Origin: Mercurialis annua
Lineage: Eukaryota; Streptophyta; Magnoliopsida; Malpighiales; Euphorbiaceae
DNA length: 64,000 nt
Reading direction: 5' to 3'
Assembly (NCBI RefSeq): GCF_937616625.2
Contig: NC_065572.1
Location: forward strand, 70,616,653 to 70,680,652
Below, piece after piece: positions 47,700 to 58,900 of this stretch; positions within the stretch are counted from its first letter, which is position 1; the number at the start of each line of letters is the position of its first letter. The position numbers were made by a program, and so were the translations under genes. The notes below the pieces were generated by a model. The model did no database searches. It worked only from the letters and a program-made list of their open reading frames with translations, and was not told the origin of the DNA.

Positions 47700-50600
47700 T
47701 TAGTTTTTCTTAGTTTTCCTTTTATTCTATTTACCCTAAAATGGGTTCTTTTTAACCCCTTATGGGTCCCAATTATTGAAGGAGAATGGCTGGAACTCGC
47801 GAAAGAAAGAAGAGAGGTGACCCCAGCGGATTCCTATCCCATTTTCATCTTCATATGGTTTTCCGGCGTCAATAATGTATTTCCCAGCGTCTTTGGCGAC
47901 TTTTCCGATATATTCCGGCGCATTAGAAGATTAGTTTTTTACAAATTTAAATGTTTACAAATTTTAAGTTTTAGATCATTATAGATCTATGGCTTTTATG
48001 TTGCGATATTTGAAACTTGTAATTTTTATATTCATTTGTCTAAATCTACATATTTTGTTTTTTTGAAAGTGTGTTAAGTGGCTTTTAGTAACTGAAAAAG
48101 CTCTTGGAAGGTTTGATGTAAATTTTAGCCCATATATCGGGACTAGCATTTAGAATTTTGTAGTCGATTTATTTCGATATGAAACTCAATGTTTGAAAAA
48201 AAAATACAAGCCCCAAAAGTAGGTATATTTAGGCAGCGAACTCAACTTATTCCAGAAAGTGCAGTCATCCAACAAAGGAGTGAAAGACCAACCTTAATAC
48301 ATGTACTGAACCGAGGCTAAAAACATAGGCAATTGGTCGACCTTAACCTAACCCAGGCCATACCTAGACAAACCTGTGTGCTCAACTGAAGCAGATTGGG
48401 GTGAATATATACCACTAATGTTTTAGGGTTATGTTTACTGAAACTAAATAAGAAACAAACATGCTTACACTTTGTTTATTTATAGCCTTAAACACCTAAT
48501 CCCATGCTCCTTACGAAATCACTTAAAATGAAACTTTTTAGAGTTTGGTTTCTTATGGCAGACAACAAAACAAGGCTTCATTAAGAGGCACCTCCTCAAT
48601 CCATTTTTGTTAACCCCATCCATGCTCTTAGTGCCTTCTGTTGACCTTATGCACATGCCAATGTGGCATGTGGTGTTATATACATCTTTGTTTTACACTA
48701 TATTTCTGCAAATACTTCAAATTAATTTGTTACTACATTTAGACTAATGATAATTGGCACTACTTAATTGGTTGATTTTGTGTGAAATCAATTTTAGTTT
48801 TATTGTATGCCATTTACCTAATATTGTGAAAATCGTTGAATGTTTTTATGATATTGTATCGTAAAATAATATGAGCAAATATACATATTAATTTACTATT
48901 GAAATATGAAATTTGACTAACATAAATGATGTTACAACTTAAAAAGACGGATCAAGAAGTGTTTTTTATTTTGTTTTGAAAGAGTCGCATATTCATATTA
49001 AATAAGTGAATCATATGTATATACGTGCATTTAAAGAAGATTGCTAAATAACTTATGAATGAAAATTCTGATAATTTATTTTGGGATTAGGATTCTCTCA
49101 AGTTCATTTTGAACTTGAGAGGGTCATGTTCATGATCTACACCGCTCATTATAAAATTAACGGTGTAGATAAAAAAAGTATAATTTTAATCAAATTAATT
49201 TACACCGTTCATTTTATAATGAACGGTGTACATCGTGAACATAACCCCTCAAATTCATTTTAAACTTGAGAGAATTTCAATCCTTTATTTTGTATAATTT
49301 TTGTTCAACCCTAGTACATATATGCGATTGCATTCGGTCCATAGAGTTTTTACTATTAATTCATATAGTATATAAAAGGAACTATTTTTTCTATTTAAAG
49401 ACAATAAAATCAAAGTAGGACGAGTAAGTCCCATTTTAACGTGATAAACAATGAATGCTATTGCTAGTAAAAGGAATGGGTTTTCAACACGGCACTGAAA
49501 ATGCATCAATAATAATGCTACATTTACCATCTCTGTGAAGGTGTGCATTTAGTTCAATCCGAACCCAATTAAAATTATTCATTTTTCAAAATCAATTTGG
49601 ACTATAATTTTAAAAAATTAATGAAGTTTTAACAGAACTGTTTAGTTCAGTTTCATTTTCAATTTAATTTGGTCATTTTTTTTTTCATATTTACATTAGA
49701 ACTTAACTATTTTTATGTCTAAAACTGAACCGAACCGAACCGAACCGAATAATTTTTGTTTATAATATCAAGATATATTGAACCAATTTGGTTTCATTTT
49801 TGTATACCTTAATCTATACCACTTTACAACCCCAGCATAAGCATATTTTCCTCTTGTTTTGTCTTTCTTTTTTCATCTTTCAACATCAAATTCATAATAT
49901 TTGCATAAATATGGTCCAACCAACACCAATTCAATTTGCCAAAACGTGTGCAATTTACAACTTTTTATACCCTTTTCACCTTCTCATTTTCAACTTTTCA
50001 TTTTTTTTATCAATATATATACTCAGAAAACAAACGTGTAAATTTTGATTGTAATTAAATTCTTTTATTTCTTTCCTTTATTCCTTTTATCTTGTTTTAA
50101 TTTGGATCCTTGGTGGAGTAGGGTTTTTTCTTCTTCTATTAATGTATTATGTCTCCTACACGTGGCATGCAAGTAGTCTTCCTCATTGACAATTTTAGTA
50201 GCATTCATGCACCTTATATTTGATGATGGGTAAGTATGATTTTATGGTTGAAATTTATCCTTTGTAGTCTTCTATGTTCAAACTCAAACATTCTACAATA
50301 ATCAATAAAGTCCTATTACTTATCCCACTGATTAAAATCAATAATATTATACTAGTTAGGATTTAACTATCAAATAGTCCAACTAACTTCCATAGAATCC
50401 AAAATAATTAGATCAAAGTTTTGAATTCTATAAACCACTCAAAAAATTCTCACATTGTTAATATAGAAGGTTATAAATTCACAAAACTTGTTAGATATAA
50501 TTCATTTATAACATTTTTACAAGGAAAATAAAATAAAATAATCTAATCAAGACTGGAATAGAATAAAGTGTAATAATATGAATGTAAGAATTGATTTGAA

Positions 50601-51339
50601 AATTGATTGATCACACTAATAAGGGGGAAGTAGCTAGAAATTGTTGCAATTTATGAATTTGCATAGTTTAAATGCACATGTTTATATTGCTGAAAGTGTG
50701 AACAAACCAAAACCAAGTTCAGTATAGCAACTCTTACCCTTTCAAAGCAAGACATGTTGAGCCCACTGTTTTTGTCAATTTCTCATTCATTCATTCATTT
50801 TATGTGACAACTTTCATCTTCATACACGAAACTGTAGTTCATTCGCATCCCATTTTAGTTTAAAACCAAAAAAACAAAAAGTAAAGTTAAATAATAATAG
50901 CTAGAAATTGAAAAGTTTATTATTTATGGATTTGTTCTCTGCACAAAGCCCAATAAAAACCTGCATAAAGCCCAAATTGATTTTCATCGGTCGTTCTCGT
51001 CTAGCTCGAGTTTTCCTAGACTCCAATATATAAAATATTATATTCTTAAGTTGCAATAAGGTTGCCTGAAAATGGATTTTAGGCAAAATAAATAAATTAA
51101 AATCATATGTAATATAATGTTTCCATATAGATATTTGATTGGGCCTAAGCAAGACTAAGATTTTGAAGCCCACGGGCCTCCATTTAAGGCCACATATTAG
51201 TAGCTTTCACTCCCGTAGCTCAGCTATGGCCCAAGACAGGAGTGTTTCAAACGGTGTCGTTTCTTCCGCCAGTTCTCTCTCTGTAGTTTTGCTTCTGTTC
51301 TTTCTTGTGAAAAATCAGTGATGTCCCATTTTTTGTAAA
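47700..51339. other. Intergenic DNA upstream of the PPR gene
   Basis: About 47760-47940 is GC-richer; beyond it lies AT-rich DNA with one short palindromic MITE (49083-49283). The last ~300 bases before 51340, GC-richer and CT-rich near 51220-51300, probably contain the PPR promoter and leader. The open frame at 51139-51321 has no family resemblance. Confidence 0.4.
49083..49283. mobile_element. 201-bp palindromic MITE
   Basis: A near-perfect fold-back: outer GGATTAGGATTCTCTCAAG against its inverse at the right end, and an inner ACACCGTTCATTATAAAAT-type arm. Flanked by TTTATTTT on both sides (49075-49082 and 49284-49291), an 8-bp duplication that can be extended to 9 by a shared G. A hAT-type origin is likely. 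Confidence 0.82.
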
Positions 51340-54300
51340 ATGGGTACAATGATCACTCATAAAAATCTCAAATTCTTCAATAATCAAACCCTAATTTCAA
51401 GAGCAAGAGCCCTAATTCTCAAATCAAATTCATTCACTACCAATACAACACCAATTCCTAACCAAAACGACAACACAGTAAAAGAAATCACACAATTACT
51501 TAAGCAAAATAACTGGCAATACCTAATAGAATCATCACCACTGTTACCTAGTAAAATTAACCCAGATGTTGTTTTTTCTGTTCTTAAAGATAACCGGGTC
51601 AATCATGACCCAAGACGCCTCTATGGCTTCTTCAATTGGGTCAATTCAAGAACCGGGTTTTCTCAAAATCTTTATTCCTTTTCAATTCTTGCTATTATTT
51701 TATGCAATTCCAAGCTTTTTGGTCCTGCTAGCAATGTTTTGGAATGCATGGTTGGTACTCATAAGCCTCATTTGGAGATTTTGGAGTCAGTTATTAAGTG
51801 TTTTAAAGGGTTTAATGAGAGTGATAGTAGTAATAGTGTAGTGGTTTTTGAAATCTTGATTGATGGGTATAGGAAGAATGGATTTTTAAATGAGGCTGTT
51901 AGTGTTTATTTAGGTGCTCAAAAACATGGGTTTACTGTTGGTTTGTTTTGTTGTAATTCTTTGCTTAAAGATTTGTTAAAAGGTAATAAATTGGAGTTGT
52001 TTTGGGAAGTTTATAATGGTATGTTGGAGGGGAAATTAGTACTTGATGTTTATAGTTATACTAATTTGATTAATGCATATTGTAGAGTAGGGAGTGTTAA
52101 GGAGGGTAAAAGTGTGCTTTTTGATATGGAAAAGAAGGGTTGTAGTCCTAGTTTGGTTACTTATAACGTAGTGATTGCCGGGTTGTGTAGAGTTGGGTGT
52201 GTTGCTGAAGCTTTGGAGCTCAAGGAGTTGATGGCTGATAAGGGTTTGGTCCCAGATAATTATACGTATGCTACACTTGTTGATGGGTTTTGTAAGCAGA
52301 AGAGATCGAAAGAAGGGAAGTTGTTGTTGGAGGAAATGTATAGTAAGGGTTTGAAACCTAATCTTATTGCTTATACGGCTTTGATTAATGGGCTTGTGAA
52401 ACAAGGTGATGTTGGAGAAGCTTTACAGGTCAAGGAGGAGATGCTTGCTCATGGAATTCAATCAAATGTTTATACGTATAATGCCCTTATCCATGGGATG
52501 GGAAAGATTGGTGATATGGAGAAGGCGGAAGCTCTTTTCAGTGAAATGACCGCAATTGGCATAAAACCTGATGTTCAGACATATAATGGTTTGATCGAAG
52601 GATATTGTAAGGTGAAAGATATGGTAAAGGCTTATGAGTTACTAATTGAGACAAAGAGAGAGAACTTGGCACCTAGTTTGTACACATTTGGTGTGATAAT
52701 GAATGGTCTATGCTACTGTGGAGACCTTACACGGGCAAATGGAGTGTTTATGGAAATTATTTCTAGGGGTATGAAACCCAATGTTGTAATCTACTCAACT
52801 TTAATAAAAGGTCACATCAAGGAAGGTCGAGTTCAGGATGCAATGAAGATTTTCGAAAATATGAAGGAGCAAGGGATAGCACCTGATGTCTTCTGCTATA
52901 ACACTGTTATAATTGGCCTCTGCCAGGCCGGAAAGATGGAAGAAGGGAGAAGTTATTTGGTTGAAATGGCTACGAAGGGTGTAAAGCCAAATGTTTATAC
53001 TTATGGGGCTTTTATTCATGGATATTGCAAGGCTAAGGAATTACAAGCAGCGGAGAGATCCTTTACGGAGATGCTAGATTGCGGTATAACACCTAATGAC
53101 GTTGTTTATACGGCCTTGATTGATGGGCACTGCAAGGAGGGTAATATTTCTGAAGCCTTTGCAAAATTTAGATGCATGCTTGAGCAAGGAGTTATCCCGG
53201 ATGTGCATACATATAGCATCCTCATCCAAGGTCTCTCGAAGAATGGGAAACTTCAGGAAGCGATAAAGCTGTCCTCTGAACTTCTCGACAAGGATTTAGT
53301 TCCTGATGTCTTTACTTTTACTTCTCTCATCTCCGGCTTGTGTAAGGAAGGTGATATAGATAAGGCCTTTGAACTTCATGATGAGATGTATAAAAAGGGA
53401 ATCTGTCCAAACATTGTCACGTACAATGCCCTGATCAATGGACTTTGCAAGTCGGGTGAAATTGGGAAGGCCCAGGAATTATTTGATGGAATTCCTGAAA
53501 GGGGTTTAGAGCGTAACACTGTAACTTACACTACAATGATTGATGGATTTTGCAAATCTGGAAATCTAACTAAGGCATTTCAGTTGCTGGACAAAATGAA
53601 TTTAGAGGGGGTTCCGCTTGATAGTTTCGTCTATTGTGCCTTAATTGATGGATGTTGCAAAGAAGGAAATACAGCAAAGGCTCTATCCTTATTCTCGGAA
53701 ATGGTGGATAAGGGTATTGCTTCTACTTTTGCTTTCAATGCTCTGATTGATGGCTTCTGCAAGTTGGGGAAGCTGGTTGATGCTAACCAGCTGTTGAATG
53801 ACATGGTTGATAAGCATATTACACCAAATCATGTAACATATACAACACTGATCGACTATCATTGCAAGGTAGGAGCTATTAAAGAAGCAGAACAGCTCTT
53901 TTCAGAGATGCAGAAAAAGAATGTGATGCCAAATATATTAACTTACACAACACTTTTACATGGTTATAACCGTGTTGGTGATAGATCTAAGATGTTTTCC
54001 CTTTTTGACGAGATGATCGCAAGTGGTATCAAGCCTGACAATGTGGCCTGGAGTTTGATGGTTGATGCTTACCTAGAAGAAGGTAACTGGATTAAAGTTT
54101 TAAAGCTGGTTGATGAGTTGTTATTGAAGGGTGTGAATGTAGGTAAACATGTTTTCACTGTACTAATTGATGCCCTGTACTACCATAAAAATATTTCAAA
54201 ACTGTTGAGATTAGTTGATGAAGTTGAGGAGCAAGGAATCACACTCAGTGTTGCTACTTGTCGAGTTCTAGTATGTTGTTTCCACAGAGCAGGAAGAACA

Positions 54301-54408
54301 GATGAAGCATTGACAGTTCTTGAAAGCATGGTTAGGCTGAGATGGGTTCCCGACTCCATCGCGTTAAATGATTTAATCAACGAGGATCAAAGTATTACTA
54401 ATTCTTGA
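51340..54408 (+). CDS. P-class pentatricopeptide repeat (PPR) protein, probably mitochondrial
   Basis: Single-exon gene of 1022 residues. The N-terminus (about 1-45) is rich in Asn, Arg, Ser and Thr with few acidic residues, as in mitochondrial presequences. From about residue 165 I count 24 consecutive 35-residue P-type repeats (pattern VVTYNALINGLCKxGxxxxAxxLFxEM), one of them a residue short, with a weaker one before them. There is no E, E+ or DYW tail, so an editing deaminase role is not indicated; P-class proteins usually stabilise, process or splice organelle RNAs. Fifth/last residue pairs of several repeats are standard code pairs (N/D, T/N, T/D, N/N), suggesting sequence-specific RNA binding. 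Length and layout match Arabidopsis At5g61990, which also neighbours AGD1 and ARF2. ATG 51340 is the first in-frame start; a stop-containing leader precedes it. No truncation is seen. Confidence 0.92.
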   Translation: MGTMITHKNLKFFNNQTLISRARALILKSNSFTTNTTPIPNQNDNTVKEITQLLKQNNWQYLIESSPLLPSKINPDVVFSVLKDNRVNHDPRRLYGFFNWVNSRTGFSQNLYSFSILAIILCNSKLFGPASNVLECMVGTHKPHLEILESVIKCFKGFNESDSSNSVVVFEILIDGYRKNGFLNEAVSVYLGAQKHGFTVGLFCCNSLLKDLLKGNKLELFWEVYNGMLEGKLVLDVYSYTNLINAYCRVGSVKEGKSVLFDMEKKGCSPSLVTYNVVIAGLCRVGCVAEALELKELMADKGLVPDNYTYATLVDGFCKQKRSKEGKLLLEEMYSKGLKPNLIAYTALINGLVKQGDVGEALQVKEEMLAHGIQSNVYTYNALIHGMGKIGDMEKAEALFSEMTAIGIKPDVQTYNGLIEGYCKVKDMVKAYELLIETKRENLAPSLYTFGVIMNGLCYCGDLTRANGVFMEIISRGMKPNVVIYSTLIKGHIKEGRVQDAMKIFENMKEQGIAPDVFCYNTVIIGLCQAGKMEEGRSYLVEMATKGVKPNVYTYGAFIHGYCKAKELQAAERSFTEMLDCGITPNDVVYTALIDGHCKEGNISEAFAKFRCMLEQGVIPDVHTYSILIQGLSKNGKLQEAIKLSSELLDKDLVPDVFTFTSLISGLCKEGDIDKAFELHDEMYKKGICPNIVTYNALINGLCKSGEIGKAQELFDGIPERGLERNTVTYTTMIDGFCKSGNLTKAFQLLDKMNLEGVPLDSFVYCALIDGCCKEGNTAKALSLFSEMVDKGIASTFAFNALIDGFCKLGKLVDANQLLNDMVDKHITPNHVTYTTLIDYHCKVGAIKEAEQLFSEMQKKNVMPNILTYTTLLHGYNRVGDRSKMFSLFDEMIASGIKPDNVAWSLMVDAYLEEGNWIKVLKLVDELLLKGVNVGKHVFTVLIDALYYHKNISKLLRLVDEVEEQGITLSVATCRVLVCCFHRAGRTDEALTVLESMVRLRWVPDSIALNDLINEDQSITNS

Positions 54409-55959
54409 GAATAATTTCTTAAATCAAGCAACACTGGAAGCCGCTCGTCTAGAGCCTGATTACTGGAGTGCAGAAATTGGAAAATTAACATGGTACAAAT
54501 TTTTCTTAACTCAAAAAGATCTTTAGAATTCACATCTATTATTAATTTGATTAGTTGTTTCTTGTGATTTTGTCGTAATGTTGTATGAAAAGGGTGTTTT
54601 CTTTTCTTTCTAGATATTTTGAATCCAATGAAATTTATCAGTGCTTACTGGGAACTTTGGTGTAGCTCTTACATGAAGGCTTGAAACACTTGATAGTTCT
54701 TTAATCAAGGAGTTGGCACTGCATAGGTGTTTAAGTTGCTGCTATGTCACAGAACCTTGGTTCACCAGCTATTGACTTACGAAAACTGGCCCATCCTCGG
54801 CTAGTCTTTGTCAAGTAAGAATTTACAGTTTTTATACTCGTTATATACCGTTCTTTTGTGGTCTTTTCAGTTATTGCGTGAGCTATAGTGTTTTGCTTGC
54901 CTATTTTCTGCATCTACCATCGTTAAATAAAATGGAATGAAAAGGCCTCTAGTTGTAAATTTTTTTTAAACGAGTTACATAAGTAATTCAGTTTTTGGTC
55001 TGATTTTTTGTTTACTTATTGTGTTTTTTTTTTGGTAAAATTGTAATTTTTTATCAAATTAAACTTGAATTGAGTTTTTCTCAAAAAAAATAATTGAATT
55101 GAGTTGTGACATTGGACTAATAACCTAACGATGAAAGTTGATGTTGTTGTGCAGGACATTGTGAATTACCAACTCCTGTTCTCCACAAATTGTTGCCGAG
55201 CATGCAACGCTCGACTGAAGAAGCTGGGTGGAAGCAAAATACGCAGAACAATCTTGAAGTGGGGGGTATGAAAGCTAGTTCTCATGGGAATGCATTTTTT
55301 CTTTAAAAGAAGATATGTGTGGCCATGCAAACATGTAACAGAAACCCAACCGAGCAAAGGCTATAACGGCGATCGCCGGTTAAATCCAACCCAAAACTAA
55401 GCCACAGCAGAACTGAGGTGGAGGCATGCAAACTTAAGAGGCAACGGGGTTAGGATTCTGCATTCAATCAAGTGATCTGATTCAATTGTAATGTAGCATG
55501 CAAACCATATGATCCTTATATGGTACGATGATTTTTTTCAAATAAAATGCAGGGACAAAACAGTAATTTTTTTGTAACCTCAGGGTCATAGTAATTCTCT
55601 TAAATAAATGTATATTTCTTTAATCTATAACTATGACAGCGATATGGAACTAATAAACAATAATTTGTCTGATTCACTGAAACTGAGGCTCTGTAAATTG
55701 TCAGAGTAGTTTATATACAAAGTAGTTTAACATTTGAAGTTACAATCTAACAGAGTCCCAAGAAACAAAAGTGGCACTCTGAGAAGGAAGGCAACTATTT
55801 ACAGATACTGAACTCAATATTCACACACTCCTGGATATGACAGATTGAACAAACATAACCTAGCTAGACCAACAATGTTTGGTTATTTGCTTGACAAGGA
55901 ATCTGATTTTCAGAATTTTCTAAAGTATGATACAATTTTTTCTTTCGAGTGATCATCAT
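54409..55959. other. 3' flank of the PPR gene, convergent with the ArfGAP gene
   Basis: The PPR 3' UTR presumably lies in the first part. An acceptor-like TTGTTGTGCAG near 55150 hints at a spliced 3' UTR. An AATAAA at about 55540 could serve PPR polyadenylation. The part nearest 55959 is the ArfGAP 3' UTR. No other gene is supported. Confidence 0.4.
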
Positions 55960-58900
55960 TTACTTTGTTAAAAGAATAACAAGCTCACCGTCATCAATGG
56001 CTGATTCTGATAAAAGCTGAAGCGCGGTATTTCCTACATTGTCAAGAGCCTGTGGATCTGCTCCCCTGCATTATTGTATAAGTAAAACACTCAGCATAAA
56101 GTGACGTGACAGCATGACATAATGATGAAAAAACCCTGCCAAGGCATTCTTCATATATTTTTCTCAGGAAAAAACACCAGGGCAGCCCATGACCTTTAAC
56201 CTACGGTTCTACGCTTACATCTAATAGTACAATCGAGCTTAGTCAGCTTATTCAACTAAATGCTAAGGCTATGTCTTGAACTATGATTTTCCTTTGGAGC
56301 TCTGGTAATTGTTAAAGGAATTGCTTATTTCAAACTACTACATACCATGTTTGATTAAGATTTTCTCAAGTAGTTTTCTAGGATAAAAAGATGGAAAAAG
56401 ACATTCTTCGGGATAAATAGCATCCAAAAATAAAATTTTCACTTTGAAAATCCTCGCCATCTATAAATAATAAAGGTTAATTACTATTACTACCCCTATG
56501 AGTTTAAATCCGCACTACCGTTCCTTTCAATTTTGAAAAAATACTATTTTCCCCTTAACATGTTTTACATAATTGAATTTTAACCCCTTATAAAGGAGGG
56601 TTTTAGTTAAAGAAAACTAAAATATGGGGGGAAAGTAATTTTTTGAATATATGAGGGAAAACAGTAGTTTGAACTTTGAACCTAAACTCATAGGGGTAAT
56701 ATTAATAACCCAAATAATAGTGGTGGTCTTTTGGAAATCAGAGATGCATATTTACAACTTTGAAAATGACTACATACACCATGTATATAATGGCTGACTA
56801 CCCTTTAAGGTCCTTTAACTTAATAATAATAATAAAGGGGAAGACTCTGTTAAAGATGAGATCACTAAATGCAATTTCACTGAAATGTAAGATCCCTAGC
56901 TCGAAATACTGCTGAAAACAAGGATTCAAGGGGAAGAGAGTGGCGGGTATATTAGATTCCATAGTAAATGCCCTTGAATCAATATTATTAGCTGTGAATT
57001 TGAACTTTTTGGTATTTTCCGTTTCTTGTTGAGAATGAAATCCATGTTTAATGGAGCTTAAAGAAATTTCAAGGAACAATAGTATAATAATTTACCTACT
57101 TATGGAGTGCACTGATGATGAAATGGATACCAAGAACAATAAAAACCTTAAATTGATAGCTGTCATAGATTAAAGATAAGATGCTAAAGCAAAGTTAAAA
57201 AAAAAGAAGTAACCTCATGAGAAGCAACTTTGCCATGGAAGGTCTCTTGTTCATGATGCATTGATGCAATGGTGTCTGTCCTTTTGAATTAGAAGCATTA
57301 ATGTTTGCACCATACTGTAAGAGTAGCTCCACCATGCCAATGTCAGCAGTTAAGCAGGCAAGATGAAGAAGCGAACAGCCATCAGGAAAATCTTTAAGAG
57401 GCTGATCTTCTTCATTTTCATCTATGGACTTCATGTAGCTTGTCAAGGGATTGTCCAGCGAGTCACCTGAAAAGCAATCAAAGATGAGGCCAAGGTTATA
57501 ATGCTCTTCCTATTGAATTACAGAGGTCAAAGATGAGGATGTACAAAATGATGCTTGCCCAGAGATGGCATTGATATCTGCTCCAGAGCAAACAATGTGG
57601 CGGTAAACTGCTTTCTTGTCATTACTGTGGACCCTTTCCCGTACTTGTTCCGCCACTGGAAGGAGATGCTGCTCATCCTTTATTGCCTGAATAAATATTT
57701 TTTCTGCATACTGGATCACAAAGAAACCGTTAATATTGACAAGGAATATGTACCTTCTAGTATCGGGAACATGCTTTATATGCAGTAATTCCTAGAGCAT
57801 TCGGTCGGTTCAAGTCAAAACCGGACCAAATAAACCATATCAATTTTAGCTCATTAACCAAACCGAATGAATTAACCAAATTAACCGAAATATCAAATTT
57901 TTAAATATACAAAACTGAACCAACCGAATTAGTCACTTAGTTTGGTTCAGCCAGAAAAAATATAAAGAATAATTATAATAAATCATAAAATATATATAAA
58001 GTATCGGTTAATTTGGTTCATCAAGTTTTAAACTGTTAACCGTAACCGAACCAACCAGAATACCGAAAACCTCTAACCTCATTAACCAAAATAAATCGGT
58101 TCGGTTAATTGTTACTCATCACCAGTAATTCCTTACCATATTTGTTTTAAGAAAATACCTTAGCATGAATGAACTGCTCCTTAACAGCAATAGGATCATC
58201 ATGAGTTGGTTTTCTTATATGGAAAAGCTTCTGTCTATCTGACTTTGGATAACTATATCACAAAAGGCACCAGCCCTCTTAGCATTATTAAAAAAAGCAG
58301 AGAAGGATTGTAAAATGGTTCGAGTCATATCAAAGGTGAATTAATTACCCCTTAGCCATGTCATCACCGGTAAAGGAAGTTCTTAAATGCAACAACTCCT
58401 CCCAAACGGAGTTTGCATAAATATTTCCCAGTGACTGAAACAGATTTAAGACAGACGGCTCCCACACTTTGACATCAAGTGTTAGTGATCTTACCTGCAT
58501 TGAGAATCATTCAGTCAATGTGCAAGTAGAAAACAGCTATTGTAGCAGAAAGTGTACGACCCCCAAAAGAAACTGAAACCAGTTAACTTTAGAACTAGTC
58601 TCTTAGAAAGTTCACATTTCAAGAGACCATAATCCTGTCTTCAAGTTTTCCAAATAGATACTATATAGGAACTAACTGACCATGCAGAAAACAACATAGC
58701 TTTACATGCAATACTTGGTAAATTACCTTTGATATATGTACACCAAGATTACGGTGAACACCGGAACATTCAATGCATACGAGAACACCAAGGTTTAAGG
58801 ATGCCCAGTCTGGTTCAGGCGCACCGCAATCAGCACATTTGTCATTTCCAGGTACACTTCTCAGCACATCAATTGGCTTTTCACTTCTCGTAGAAAAGTC

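Noticed and set aside
51139..51321. 60-codon frame just before the PPR gene
   Set aside because: Different frame context, no resemblance to PPR N-termini; the PPR ATG at 51340 is the first that opens the repeat frame.
57467..57521. Short intron using the GT at 57521 instead of 57544
   Set aside because: Only about 55 nt, below usual plant minimum, and joining it to the acceptor at 57467 shifts the frame into an early stop.
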